Of a stretch of DNA of 64,000 nt, positions 45,484 through 54,112 are shown piece by piece; position 1 is the first letter of the stretch, and each line of letters starts with the position of its first letter. This stretch comes from Vicinamibacterales bacterium (GTDB taxonomy: Bacteria; Acidobacteriota; Vicinamibacteria; Vicinamibacterales; UBA2999). The stretch spans positions 1 through 64,000 of the forward strand of contig JAWKHS010000023.1 in the NCBI GenBank assembly GCA_041394705.1. Direction: 5' to 3'. The position numbers were made by a program, and so were the translations under genes. The notes under the pieces were generated by a model, which saw only the letters and a program-made list of their open reading frames with translations, searched no databases and was not told the origin of the DNA.

Positions 45484-45688
45484 GCGGCCTCAGAGTACTC
45501 CGGCCCGGCGTCCGGAGCTGGGACGGCGACGGCGTTCGTGCGGGAGCGCGGTCGCTGCCAGCCCAGGACGAACGGAGTGGCGGCACTCGTGGATGCGGTC
45601 GACATCGGTCGGGCTCCGCCCCAGGTCGGGCCCCGGCGCGCCGTGACGCGCGCCCGCGCGGCCGGCGTCGGCGGCCGCGGCGCAATGG

Positions 45689-45694
45689 TAGAGT
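45689..45694 (+). promoter_or_regulatory. Extended -10 for ilvD, giving a leaderless start
   Basis: TG-G-TAGAGT (45686-45694) puts transcription start at about 45701, on the ATG at 45700. This argues against the in-frame ATG at 45685, which lies in the promoter. Confidence 0.4.
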
Positions 45695-45699
45695 GCCGC

Positions 45700-47454
45700 A
45701 TGCCGTCGCGCCGTTCGCGGCCCACGCCCGCCGCCTCCGCTGCCCGCTCACGCCGCCATTCGTCCGCCGTCGTCGACGGCGCCGCCCGGGCCGCCGGGCG
45801 GGCGATGCTGCACGCCGTCGGCTTCACGCGGGCCGACTTCGCCCGTCCGCAGATCGGCGTCTGCTCGACGTGGAGCCAGGTGACGCCCTGCAACATCCAC
45901 ATCGACGGCCTCGCGAGGCAGGCTGCCGCGGGCGTCGAAGGCGCCGGCGCCAAGGGCGTGATCTTCAACACCATCACCGTGTCCGACGGCATCTCGATGG
46001 GTACCGAGGGCATGAAGTACTCGCTCGTGTCGCGCGAGGTGATCGCCGACTCGATCGAGACGGTGGCGGGCGCCGAGGGCTTCGACGGGCTGGTCGCCAT
46101 CGGGGGCTGCGACAAAAACATGCCGGCGTGCGCGATGGCCATCGCCCGTCTCGATCGCCCCGCGGTGTTCGTGTACGGCGGCACGATCATGCCGGGCTCC
46201 TGGCGCGGCCAGCCGGTGGACATCGTGTCCGTGTTCGAGGCGGTCGGCCGCCACGCCGCCGGCGCGATGAGCGACGCCGACCTGGCCGACCTCGAGCAGC
46301 ACGCGTGTCCCGGCGCCGGGTCGTGCGGCGGGATGTACACGGCCAACACCATGGCGTCGGCGATCGAGGCGCTGGGGTTGAGCCTGCCCAACAGCTCGGC
46401 CCAGGCCGCGATCTCGCCCGAGAAGCAGGACGACTGCCGTCGCGCCGGCGAGGCGGCGGCCCGGCTCGTGGCCGACGGGCTGACGCCCCGACGCATCCTC
46501 AGCCGCAAGGCGTTCGAGAACGCCATCACCGTCGTCATCGCGCTCGGCGGGTCGACCAACGCCGTGCTGCACCTGCTGGCCATCGCGTCGGCCGCGGGCG
46601 TGCGGCTCACGCTGGACGACTTCACCCGCATCGGCCGCCGCGTGCCCGTCCTGGCCGACCTGAAGCCGAGCGGCCGCTACGTGATGGCGGAGCTCGTCCG
46701 GATCGGCGGGCTCACGCCGCTCATGAAGCGGCTCCTGGACGCCGGCCTGCTGCACGGCGACTGCCTCACGGTCACCGGCCGCACGGTGGCCGAGAACCTC
46801 GCCGGCGTGGCCGACTACCCCGCGGGGCAGGCCGTCGTGGCCGGCCTCGACGCGCCGCTCAAGCGCGACAGCCATCTCGTCGTGCTCCGCGGCAACCTGG
46901 CGCCCGACGGCGCGGTGGCCAAGATCAGCGGCAAGGAAGGCGAGCGCTTCACGGGGCGCGCCCTCGTCTTCGACCGCGAAGAGGAGGCCCTGGCGGCCAT
47001 CCTCGACGGGCGGGTCAAGGCCGGGCACGTGGTGGTGATCCGGTACGAGGGGCCGCGGGGCGGACCGGGGATGCGGGAGATGCTGTCGCCGACGAGCGCC
47101 CTGGTCGGCCGCGGCCTGGCGGGTGCGGTGGCGCTCATCACGGATGGGCGCTTCTCCGGCGGGAGCCACGGCTTCGTCGTGGGGCACGTCACACCGGAGG
47201 CGGCCGCCGGCGGTCCGCTCGCGCTCGTGCGCAACGGCGACACCATCACGATCGACGCGCGCCGCCGGACGATCGACCTCGCGGTGCCGGCCCGCGTGCT
47301 GGCGTCCCGCCGCAAGACCTGGAAGGCGCCGCGGCCCAGGTACACCCGCGGCGCGCTGGCGAAGTACGCGCGCCTGGTGGGGTCGGCCAGCGCGGGCGCG
47401 GTGACCGACGTCGAGGCGGCCGGGACGCCGCGGCCGCGCCGCGCGCGGGGCTGA
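45700..47454 (+). CDS. ilvD: Dihydroxy-acid dehydratase
   Basis: 584 residues. It dehydrates dihydroxy-isovalerate and -methylvalerate in valine/isoleucine synthesis. The Fe-S ligands are in GVCSTWSQVTPCN, GGCDKNMPAC and GAGSCGGMYTANTM, and the C-terminal active-site Ser is in ITDGRFSGGSHG. The first ~30 residues are Arg/Ser/Ala-rich and lie outside the conserved core. No other branched-chain gene is close. No Shine-Dalgarno is evident; a -10 element ends 5 bases before the chosen ATG. Confidence 0.94.
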   Translation: MPSRRSRPTPAASAARSRRHSSAVVDGAARAAGRAMLHAVGFTRADFARPQIGVCSTWSQVTPCNIHIDGLARQAAAGVEGAGAKGVIFNTITVSDGISMGTEGMKYSLVSREVIADSIETVAGAEGFDGLVAIGGCDKNMPACAMAIARLDRPAVFVYGGTIMPGSWRGQPVDIVSVFEAVGRHAAGAMSDADLADLEQHACPGAGSCGGMYTANTMASAIEALGLSLPNSSAQAAISPEKQDDCRRAGEAAARLVADGLTPRRILSRKAFENAITVVIALGGSTNAVLHLLAIASAAGVRLTLDDFTRIGRRVPVLADLKPSGRYVMAELVRIGGLTPLMKRLLDAGLLHGDCLTVTGRTVAENLAGVADYPAGQAVVAGLDAPLKRDSHLVVLRGNLAPDGAVAKISGKEGERFTGRALVFDREEEALAAILDGRVKAGHVVVIRYEGPRGGPGMREMLSPTSALVGRGLAGAVALITDGRFSGGSHGFVVGHVTPEAAAGGPLALVRNGDTITIDARRRTIDLAVPARVLASRRKTWKAPRPRYTRGALAKYARLVGSASAGAVTDVEAAGTPRPRRARG

Positions 47455-47528
47455 GCAGTTCCGTAGAACGGCGGCGGACCGCGCGGCCGCGCACCGCCGC
47501 CGGGAGGGACCGAACGCAGGTCCCACGC

Positions 47529-47534
47529 TATACT
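47529..47534 (+). promoter_or_regulatory. -10 element for the GT2/DUF2304/GT87 operon
   Basis: TATACT lies 14 bases before the ATG at 47549, so the leader would be about 8 bases. No good -35 is seen. Confidence 0.4.
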
Positions 47535-47548
47535 TTTCGTTCACCCTC

Positions 47549-48238
47549 ATGTCTGCCGCCGTGCCTGGTCGCGTGTTCGTGGTCGTGCCGGCCTACAACG
47601 AAGGCGCGCGCCTCGATCGGGTGCTCGCCGGCCTGGCGCCGACCGGCCACGCCGTGGTGGTCGTGGACGACGGATCCCGGGACGACACGGCCGCCGTCGC
47701 GCGGGCGCGCGGATGCTACGTCCTGCGTCACAGCATCAACCGCGGCCAGGGCGCGGCGCTGCAGACGGGCATCACGTTCGCGCTCAGGGAAGGCGCCGAC
47801 TGGATCGTGACCTTCGACGCCGACGGACAGCATCAGGTGGCCGACATGCCCGCGCTCCTGGCGCCGCTCGTGGCCGGCCGCGCCGACGTGGCCCTGGGCA
47901 ACCGCTTCCTGAGCGGCACGTCGAACGTGCCGGCGCTGCGCAAGATCGTGCTGCACGTGGCGCGCGTCATCACCTTCCTCACTTCCGGCGTCCGCGTCGG
48001 CGACACGCACAACGGCTACCGCGCGCTCTCCCGCAAGGCGGCCCTGGCCATCGACCTCAAGCAGGACCGCATGGCGCACGCGTCCGAGATCTACGACCAG
48101 ATCCTGCGCGCGCGGCTGGCGTTCGTCGAAGTGCCGGTGTCCATCCGCTACAGCGAGGAGACGCTGGCGAAGGGCCAGCGGCTGTCGAACTCCGTGAGCG
48201 TGCTCTTCCAATACATGTTCGGGAAGATCAACTCGTGA
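47549..48238 (+). CDS. Family 2 glycosyltransferase (polyprenyl-phosphate mannosyl/glucosyl type)
   Basis: 229 residues of GT-A fold. VVVPAYNEGARLDRVL, the nucleotide-binding VVVDDGSRDDT, the conserved NRGQGAALQTGI and the metal-binding FDADGQHQVAD are all present, with LGNRFLSG and the C-terminal VEVPVSIRYS. The set resembles polyprenyl-phosphate glycosyltransferases but lacks C-terminal membrane helices. The TGA overlaps the next start (GTGA). The operon pairs it with a DUF2304 protein and a GT87-like protein, a common set for surface glycan or lipid glycosylation. Confidence 0.9.
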   Translation: MSAAVPGRVFVVVPAYNEGARLDRVLAGLAPTGHAVVVVDDGSRDDTAAVARARGCYVLRHSINRGQGAALQTGITFALREGADWIVTFDADGQHQVADMPALLAPLVAGRADVALGNRFLSGTSNVPALRKIVLHVARVITFLTSGVRVGDTHNGYRALSRKAALAIDLKQDRMAHASEIYDQILRARLAFVEVPVSIRYSEETLAKGQRLSNSVSVLFQYMFGKINS

Positions 48239-48606
48239 CCGTGTTCCAGATCGTCTTCACGACCGTGTTCGCGCTGCAGGCGTTGGTGGCCCTCCGCCGC
48301 TTCGCCCGCGCGCACCACATCGCGTCGCTCGTGTTCGCGGCCCTGTGGATCGCGGCCGTCGTGGTGGTGGTGGATCCCGAACTCTCGACGCGGGCCGCGC
48401 GCCTGGTGGGCATCGGCCGGGGCGTGGACCTGGTCATCTACGCGCTCCTGTCCCTGTTCCTGTGGGCGCACTACCAGCAGTACCTGCGCTACAAGCGCCT
48501 CGAGCACCAGGTGACGAGGCTCGTGCGCGAGATGGCGATCGCCGCCGCGGTCCGCCCGGGCGTCCCGGGAGCCCCGCCCGGGGCCTCGACCCGGACCGGC
48601 GCCTGA
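48235..48606 (+). CDS. DUF2304 family small membrane protein
   Basis: 123 residues with three membrane helices (about 2-20, 27-47, 65-88) and a charged C-terminal tail (RYKRLEHQVTRLVREM). DUF2304 proteins nearly always sit after a family 2 glycosyltransferase and are thought to anchor or assist it. Starts with GTG overlapping the glycosyltransferase stop. Its TGA shares one base with the next ATG (TGATG), so all three genes are translationally coupled. Confidence 0.85.
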   Translation: MTVFQIVFTTVFALQALVALRRFARAHHIASLVFAALWIAAVVVVVDPELSTRAARLVGIGRGVDLVIYALLSLFLWAHYQQYLRYKRLEHQVTRLVREMAIAAAVRPGVPGAPPGASTRTGA

Positions 48607-49721
48607 TGCCGCTGCCGCGCGCCCTCGTGCGGGCCGGCGCCGCCGGCCTGCTGCTGCTGACCCTGGTCTATCAGTCGAAGGGCAACCACGATCTCGTGTG
48701 GGGCACGGATCCCGGGTCGGCGGTGGACCTGTTCAACCGGGACCACGAGCAGGCGCTCTTCACCGGCGGGCAGAATCCGTTCGACGTGTCCACCGGCAGC
48801 CAGCCCCCCTGGGGCTATCCGACCGGGGTCCTGCTGACGTGGCCGCCCTGGCCGGCGGTGCGCGCCTACTTCGCGCTGCTGAACCTCGGTGCTCTGCTGT
48901 TCCTCATGTGGTGGGCCTACCGCGAGGCCCGCGGCCTGCCGCCGGACGCCCGGTGGCTCGTGGCCGGGGCCGTGGCGGCGTTCGGCGGTTCGGTGACGGC
49001 CACGGAGGTGGGGCAGGTCGGCATCGTCGTGACCGCGCTGCTCGCCGGCGCCCTCTGGTGCGACGAGCGGACGCATCCGCTGTGGACGGGCGCGCTCGTG
49101 GCGTTCGCGCTCATCAAGCCCACCGTGTCGGCCCCGTTTGCCATCGCCCTGCTGGTCAGCGGCCGGTACCGCGCGAGCGCGGTCGCCGCCGGCTACGGCG
49201 TGGCGGCGAGCGCGGCCACGTGGGCCATCACCGGCGCGACGCCCTGGCGCATGCTCGGGCAACTGGCCAGGGCGGCCGGCGGCTACGCCAGCGAGGGCAC
49301 CTTCGGCCTGGTCGAGATCCTGGGGCCGCTCGGTGTTCCCGACGCGCTCCTCAACCCGGCGGCGGCGGTCGTGGTCACGGTGCCGGGTCTGATCCTGATG
49401 TGGACCGTGAGGCCATCCCTGCCCGCCACCTTCGCGGTGGCCGCGGTGTGGGGCCGGCTGTGGACGTACCACAAGTCGTACGACGACGTGATGCTCGCCT
49501 TCGTCCTCGTGCCGCTGGCGATCGCGGCCCTGCGCGCGCGCGCGGTGGGGCCGGCGCTGGCGGCATTCGCGGCAATGGGGCTCCTGGCCTGGGTGCCGGG
49601 CCGCGTGCTCGCGTTCGAACCGGTCCAGATCGCGCAACTCGTCGTGTGGCCGTGCGCCCTCGCGGTCGTCCTGGTGGACGCGTCGCGCCGCCCCGCGCCC
49701 GCTGCGGTCGCCCTCCACTGA
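48606..49721 (+). CDS. GT87/DUF2029-like polyprenol-phosphate-dependent membrane glycosyltransferase
   Basis: 371 residues with about nine membrane helices. The first periplasmic loop has DHEQALFTGGQNPFDV, where the acidic residue and the following PPWGYPTGVLLTWPPW fit the GT-C fold of mannosyltransferase-like proteins. Such enzymes use polyprenyl-phosphate sugars, which the upstream GT2 may produce. The product is unknown. A 7-bp hairpin follows at 49746-49764. Confidence 0.75.
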   Translation: MPLPRALVRAGAAGLLLLTLVYQSKGNHDLVWGTDPGSAVDLFNRDHEQALFTGGQNPFDVSTGSQPPWGYPTGVLLTWPPWPAVRAYFALLNLGALLFLMWWAYREARGLPPDARWLVAGAVAAFGGSVTATEVGQVGIVVTALLAGALWCDERTHPLWTGALVAFALIKPTVSAPFAIALLVSGRYRASAVAAGYGVAASAATWAITGATPWRMLGQLARAAGGYASEGTFGLVEILGPLGVPDALLNPAAAVVVTVPGLILMWTVRPSLPATFAVAAVWGRLWTYHKSYDDVMLAFVLVPLAIAALRARAVGPALAAFAAMGLLAWVPGRVLAFEPVQIAQLVVWPCALAVVLVDASRRPAPAAVALH

Positions 49722-49745
49722 GCCCGCGGCGCCACCGGACCGCGA

Positions 49746-49764
49746 CGCCAGAACCGGTCTGGCG
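49746..49764 (+). terminator. Hairpin after the GT87 gene
   Basis: CGCCAGA, loop ACCGG, TCTGGCG: a 7-bp stem 25 bases after the stop. No T run, so intrinsic termination is uncertain. Confidence 0.35.
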
Positions 49765-50034
49765 CATCCTGTCCTGACCGGATAGCCGGCGTTGGGGCGG
49801 GCGGCGTCGCGACCGGGCCCCGTCGCGGGCGTCGGCCCTCGCCGGCAAACGGGAATTTCCGGCAGCGCCCCGGCCGCGCCGCGGCTGCCGCGCTCTGTAA
49901 ATGGCGTCGATAAGGCATCGTCATGGCTTTGTATGGTGTTCTTGCCTGGCTCCGACTACTGCCTTACCGTGGTCTCGCATACAGTGTCTTCCCGTAAGTG
50001 GCTGATCGATAAGGCGTTAGCGTCAACTTTCGGC

Positions 50035-50063
50035 TTGTCAGACCGCGAAATCCGCCGTAGCAT
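50035..50063 (+). promoter_or_regulatory. Sigma-70-type promoter of the first Oar-like receptor gene
   Basis: TTGTCA (five of six), 17-base spacer, TAGCAT (four of six). Start near 50070 would give a leader of about 95 bases ending in GAGGTGACC-ATG. Confidence 0.5.
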
Positions 50064-50165
50064 CCCCCGGCGCGTCACGGGCTGCATCCACATGTCTCCT
50101 GGATGTGACCGCCTCGCCGCTCCCCGGCGTCGCGGCTTCTCGTCACGTGGCCGAACGAGGTGACC

Positions 50166-53100
50166 ATGCAGATGTTTCGGACAGCGTTGATCGTCGCTGC
50201 GGTGATAGCCGCAAGCTCCGGCGTCTCCACCGCCCAGACGTTCACGGGCGGCGTGAGAGGCGCGGTGAAGGACGCGAACGGCGTCATCCCCGGCGTGACC
50301 GTACAGTTGGTCAACGAGGAAACGGGACAGGCCCGCGAAGCGGTCTCGAACGAGTCGGGCGAGTACAACTTCGCGGCCGTGCCGCCGGGCCTGTACACGA
50401 TCAAGGCGACGCTGACCGGCTTCAAGACCTACGAGAACACCGGCGTCCGCGTGGCGGCGCAGCAGTTCATCACGCTCGATGTCACCCTCGAGGTCGGTGA
50501 ACTGCAGGAGACAATCACCGTCACCGGGGCCGCGCCCGTCATCGACACGTCGAATGCGACGGGCGGCGGCGTCATCAGCACCGAGCAGATGGCGGCCCTG
50601 CCGAGCGGCGGGCGGTCGGCGTTCCTCTTCGCCGTGACGCTGCCGACGGTCGTCGCGTCGGGCGACCCGCAGTTCAACCGCCAGCAGGACCAGACCAACG
50701 CGTCGCTGCTGTCGCTCGGCGGCGGCACCCGCCGCGGCAACAACTACCTGATCGATGGCGTGCCGGTGACCGACATCCGGAACCGCGCCTCCGCCAACCC
50801 CACGATCGAGGCGCTCGACGACGTCGCCGTGCAGGTGCACAACTACGACGCCGAGACCGGCCGCACCGGCGGCGGTACCTTCAACGTGGCGACCCGCTCG
50901 GGCACGAACAACTGGCGCGGCAGCGTCTTCTACCAGAACCGTCCCCGCTGGGGCTCGGCCAACAACTACTTCTCCGAGAAGAACGGCGTGCCCCTGCCGA
51001 ACACCTACTACCACCTCGGTGGCGGCGGCTTCGGCGGCCCCATCCTGAGGAACCGCACCTTCTTCTGGGTGGCGGGCGAGGGCTACGGGTCGAACTCGAC
51101 GCGTGGCAACAACCTGCGGCTGCCGACGGCCCGTGAGAAGACCGGCGACTTCTCGCAGACGACCGACGCCAACGGCAACCTCGTCGTCATCTACGACCCG
51201 CTCACGGGCGACGCCAACGGCAACGGCCGCACGCCGTTCCCGGGCAACATCATCCCGGCCAACCGCATCAACCCCGTCTCGCGGGCGATCCTGAGCTACC
51301 TCAAGGACCCCACGACCGACGTCAGCAACGGCCTGTCGAACTTTCCGGCCACGGCCGAGATCATCGACCGCGCGCAGATGTACACCGGCAAGCTCGATCA
51401 TCGCTTCAGCGACAAGGTCTCGCTGTCGGGCTTCTACCTGTACAACAAGACGGACGAGCCTTGCGCGAACTACCTCGAGCCCGGCCTGAACGGACCCAAC
51501 CGGTTCATCGACAGCGGCGACTACATCCTGCGCCGGCGCGTCCACGTCCTGGCGCTGAACAACACCTGGCTGCCGTCGAGCAACACGGTCGTCACCCTGC
51601 GGTACGGCCTGACGCAGTTCCACGACGACGACACGCTCTCGATCGACTTCGATCCGGCGACGCTGGGCTTCAACAGCGCCTTCAGCAACGCCATCCAGAC
51701 GAAGAAGTTCCCGAACATCCTGTTCGACGACTACTACGACCTGGGCGCGATCGACCCGTCCAATCGCAACCTCTACTCGTGGAGCGCCAACGCCACGGCG
51801 TCGAAGCTGCTCGGCCGCCACACCGTCAAGGCCGGTGTGGACTACCGCACCATCGGCATCGACACCCAGTCGTTCTCGGGCGGCGCCGGCAACTTCAACT
51901 TCGACAGCCGCTACACCTCGGCCAACCCGAACACCAACGGCGTGCGCGGCGCCAACCCGTCGGGCAACGACCTGGCGAGCATGCTGCTCGGCTATCCGTC
52001 GGGCGACCCGGGCAACCTGAGCCGCATCCTCGTCTCGGAGCCCGCGAACTACTTCACCCGCTACTACGGCGCCTACCTCCAGGACGACTTCCGCGTCGGT
52101 CCGAAGCTGACCATCAACGGCGGCATCCGGGTCGAGCACGAAGACGGGCTGCGTGAGGAGGAGAACCGCTTCACGGTGGCCTTCGACCGCACGCTCGACC
52201 CCGGCGGCGTCCTGGGCAGCACGATCGTGAATGGCAACCCCGTCCGCGGCGGCCTGGTCTACGCCGGCGTGAATGGCGCGCCGACCCAGCAGGGCGACCA
52301 GCCGGCGCTGAAGGTGTCGCCTCGCCTCGGCCTGGTCTACTCGATCAATCCGAAGACCGTCGTCCGCACCGGCTACGGCGTGTACTACGCGCCCTGGAAC
52401 TACCAGTTCGTGGGCGCGACCAACTACGGCCAGGTCGGGTACAGCCAGGACACGTTCATGACCCAGGGGCAGTACTTCCCGACCACGACCCTGACCAACC
52501 CGTTCCCTGGCGGCGTCACCCAGCCCCGCGGCAACTCGCTCGGCGCGCTCGAAGGCGTGGGCAACCCCGGCGGCATCGAGTTCATCGATCAGGACAAGAA
52601 GGCCCCGTACGTCCAGCAGTACTCGTTCGACATCAACCGCGAGCTGCCGGGCAACATCGCGGTCGGGTTCGAGTACTCGGGCGCGACGGGCCGGAACCTG
52701 GGCCTCGGCGGCTCGAACGACGGCGTGCTGAACATCAACCAGCTCGATCCGAGCTACCTCTCGCTCGGGTCGGCCCTGAACGACCGCGTGCCCAACCCCT
52801 TCTTCGGCAATCCCGCGGGGCAGGGCTTCGCGGTGACGAGCCCGACCATCGCGCGCGCGCAGCTGCTGCGGCCGTTCCCCCAGTTCGGCAACATCCTGAT
52901 GCGCCAGAACACGGGCGGCAGGAACCAGTACCACGCGGCGATCTTCAAGTTCGAGAAGCGCATCAGCAACGGCTGGGGCGGGCGCATCAACTACACCTGG
53001 AGCCGTCTCAAGGACAACCAGTTCGGCGAGACCAACGCCTACTCCGACACCAACGGCAACGCCCAGAACGCGTATGACCTGGATGCCGAGTACGCCATCA

Positions 53101-53678
53101 GCCTGCTGGACGTGCCGCACAAGCTGGTGATCTCGCCGGTGGTCGAGCTGCCGTTCGGCGAAGGGAAGCGGTGGGCCACGGATGGCTTCGCCAAGCACGT
53201 GCTGGGCGGCTGGACGCTGTCGTCGATCGTCGCCTTCGAGAGCGGGTTCCCGATCTCGGTGTCGAACAACTCGAACAACCTCTCGAGCGCGTTCTTCCGG
53301 GTGCAGCGTCCGAATCTCGTCGGGGATCCCGAGACGTCCGGCAGCCGTGAGGATCGGTTCTTCTTCAACGGCAACCCCGGCGTGTGGCTCGACAGCGCGG
53401 CGTTCGCGAACCCGGGCTCGTTCGTGCTGGGCACCGCCCCGCGGACGTTGGACAACGCCCGGACCCCGCACCGCAACAACTGGGACTTCGTCGCCAGCAA
53501 GGACGTGCACCTGGGTGGCAACGCCCGTGGGCAGTTGCGGATCGAGGTGCTGAACGTGACCAACACGGTGAAGACGCGCGGACCGAACTCGGTGTTCGGC
53601 TCCTCGTCCTTCGGCCGCGTCACCTCCCAGCGGGGCTTCATGCGCCTGACGCAGATCATGTTCCGCATGTCGTTCTAG
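50166..53678 (+). CDS. Oar-like TonB-dependent outer-membrane receptor with carboxypeptidase-regulatory domain (copy 1)
   Basis: 1170 residues. A Sec signal peptide (1-24, ending STAQ) is followed by a carboxypeptidase-regulatory-like beta-sandwich (about 28-110), a TonB-box-like ETITVTGAAPV, the plug (to about 240, with GGGTRRGNNYLIDGVPVTD) and a long beta-barrel ending in MSF, the aromatic C-terminus expected for outer-membrane insertion. These receptors import or bind large substrates, often oligosaccharides or peptides; the ligand is not known. GAGGTGACC directly before ATG 50166 decides the start over a GTG 6 bases upstream. A close paralogue follows 434 bases downstream. Terminator-like hairpins follow at 53688 and 53727. 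Confidence 0.92.
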   Translation: MQMFRTALIVAAVIAASSGVSTAQTFTGGVRGAVKDANGVIPGVTVQLVNEETGQAREAVSNESGEYNFAAVPPGLYTIKATLTGFKTYENTGVRVAAQQFITLDVTLEVGELQETITVTGAAPVIDTSNATGGGVISTEQMAALPSGGRSAFLFAVTLPTVVASGDPQFNRQQDQTNASLLSLGGGTRRGNNYLIDGVPVTDIRNRASANPTIEALDDVAVQVHNYDAETGRTGGGTFNVATRSGTNNWRGSVFYQNRPRWGSANNYFSEKNGVPLPNTYYHLGGGGFGGPILRNRTFFWVAGEGYGSNSTRGNNLRLPTAREKTGDFSQTTDANGNLVVIYDPLTGDANGNGRTPFPGNIIPANRINPVSRAILSYLKDPTTDVSNGLSNFPATAEIIDRAQMYTGKLDHRFSDKVSLSGFYLYNKTDEPCANYLEPGLNGPNRFIDSGDYILRRRVHVLALNNTWLPSSNTVVTLRYGLTQFHDDDTLSIDFDPATLGFNSAFSNAIQTKKFPNILFDDYYDLGAIDPSNRNLYSWSANATASKLLGRHTVKAGVDYRTIGIDTQSFSGGAGNFNFDSRYTSANPNTNGVRGANPSGNDLASMLLGYPSGDPGNLSRILVSEPANYFTRYYGAYLQDDFRVGPKLTINGGIRVEHEDGLREEENRFTVAFDRTLDPGGVLGSTIVNGNPVRGGLVYAGVNGAPTQQGDQPALKVSPRLGLVYSINPKTVVRTGYGVYYAPWNYQFVGATNYGQVGYSQDTFMTQGQYFPTTTLTNPFPGGVTQPRGNSLGALEGVGNPGGIEFIDQDKKAPYVQQYSFDINRELPGNIAVGFEYSGATGRNLGLGGSNDGVLNINQLDPSYLSLGSALNDRVPNPFFGNPAGQGFAVTSPTIARAQLLRPFPQFGNILMRQNTGGRNQYHAAIFKFEKRISNGWGGRINYTWSRLKDNQFGETNAYSDTNGNAQNAYDLDAEYAISLLDVPHKLVISPVVELPFGEGKRWATDGFAKHVLGGWTLSSIVAFESGFPISVSNNSNNLSSAFFRVQRPNLVGDPETSGSREDRFFFNGNPGVWLDSAAFANPGSFVLGTAPRTLDNARTPHRNNWDFVASKDVHLGGNARGQLRIEVLNVTNTVKTRGPNSVFGSSSFGRVTSQRGFMRLTQIMFRMSF

Positions 53679-53687
53679 CGACCGGCG

Positions 53688-53710
53688 CCGGGACCCTCGA
53701 CGGGTCCCGG
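53688..53710 (+). terminator. Hairpin 1 after Oar-like copy 1
   Basis: CCGGGACCC, loop TCGAC, GGGTCCCGG: a 9-bp perfect stem 9 bases after the stop codon. Confidence 0.45.
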
Positions 53711-53726
53711 AGCTTCGAACGGCCCG

Positions 53727-53754
53727 AAAGGCGGCACCCACGGGTGCCGCCTTT
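53727..53754 (+). terminator. Hairpin 2 after Oar-like copy 1
   Basis: AAAGGCGGCACC, loop CACG, GGTGCCGCCTTT: a 12-bp perfect stem. The A and T runs at the base of the stem make it a good bidirectional terminator shape. A related hairpin follows copy 2. Confidence 0.65.
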
Positions 53755-53837
53755 CGCATGTACGAGCCCGTGCGCCGACCGGCAGCATCGCTACGCATGC
53801 GTCTGTAATTGCCTCAAAAGAATGGCCTTAACACCCC

Positions 53838-53857
53838 TCTTTCATTCACATGAAAGA
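53838..53857. repeat. AT-rich perfect hairpin TCTTTCAT-TCAC-ATGAAAGA
   Basis: An 8-bp palindrome with a 4-base loop in the low-GC region upstream of receptor copy 2. It could be an operator or an RNA hairpin. It has no counterpart in front of copy 1. Confidence 0.6.
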
Positions 53858-53901
53858 CGGTAGTGTGTCCGTGTTTTTGGATTCAAATAGGCAATCTTGG
53901 A

Positions 53902-53948
53902 TAAACCATTTCTGGTGTCATCCAAACACTTGCACTTCGCATGGTTTA
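53902..53948. repeat. Inverted repeat TAAACCAT ... ATGGTTTA
   Basis: 8-base perfect arms (53902-53909 and 53941-53948) with 31 bases between them, about 165-210 bases ahead of the copy 2 start. Possibly a regulator site; not tested. Confidence 0.4.
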
Positions 53949-54112
53949 CACCCTACTATCGTGCCCGTTTTCGCGCCGGTCAGCCTGTCGCGCTCCCTCC
54001 ACCCGCTTGGCACGGACGGTGGATCCAGCCGCGGGACGTCCTGCGAAGACACCCCCGCGCGGTGCGCCTTGAGGAGGCGCGGAGGGTCGGGACTACTAAC
54101 GAAGAGGTGACC

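Larger units (their letters stand above)
49722..50165. other. Intergenic region before the first Oar-like receptor
   Basis: No gene was found in these 444 bases. The region holds a hairpin after the GT87 gene (CGCCAGA/TCTGGCG, 49746-49764), a 9-base direct repeat CGATAAGGC (49908-49916 and 50007-50015), a promoter (50035-50063) and GAGGTGACC just before the ATG at 50166. Its second half is clearly lower in GC than the flanking genes. A 123-codon frame from 49792 has no protein-like composition and was dropped. Confidence 0.6.
53679..54112. other. Intergenic region between the tandem Oar-like receptors
   Basis: Holds two terminator-like hairpins at its start and an AT-rich stretch (about 53800-53970) with two inverted repeats (53838-53857 and 53902-53948). 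A weak promoter pair TTGCAC-18-TACTAT can be read near 53931-53960. GAGGTGACC precedes the next ATG as in copy 1. In-frame codons from 53897 to 54112 have no signal peptide or domain and are not taken as coding. Confidence 0.55.

Noticed and set aside
44980..45751. N-terminal extension of the UPF0182 protein to 45751
   Set aside because: The extra 227 residues are the S4 gene and part of ilvD read in wrong frames. ATG 45070 gives the family N-terminus.
49792..50163. 123-codon frame before receptor copy 1
   Set aside because: It spans the terminator-like hairpin and the promoter, has no domain and no ribosome site.
49956..53798. A 1280-codon open frame antisense to receptor copy 1
   Set aside because: It mirrors the codon bias of the sense gene, is His/Arg/Val-rich without any domain or signal, and a similar antisense frame lies under copy 2. 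The sense protein is clearly real.
53384..54110. Frames of 159 and 86 codons between the receptors
   Set aside because: One overlaps the end of copy 1 in another frame; both run through the hairpins and the AT-rich region.
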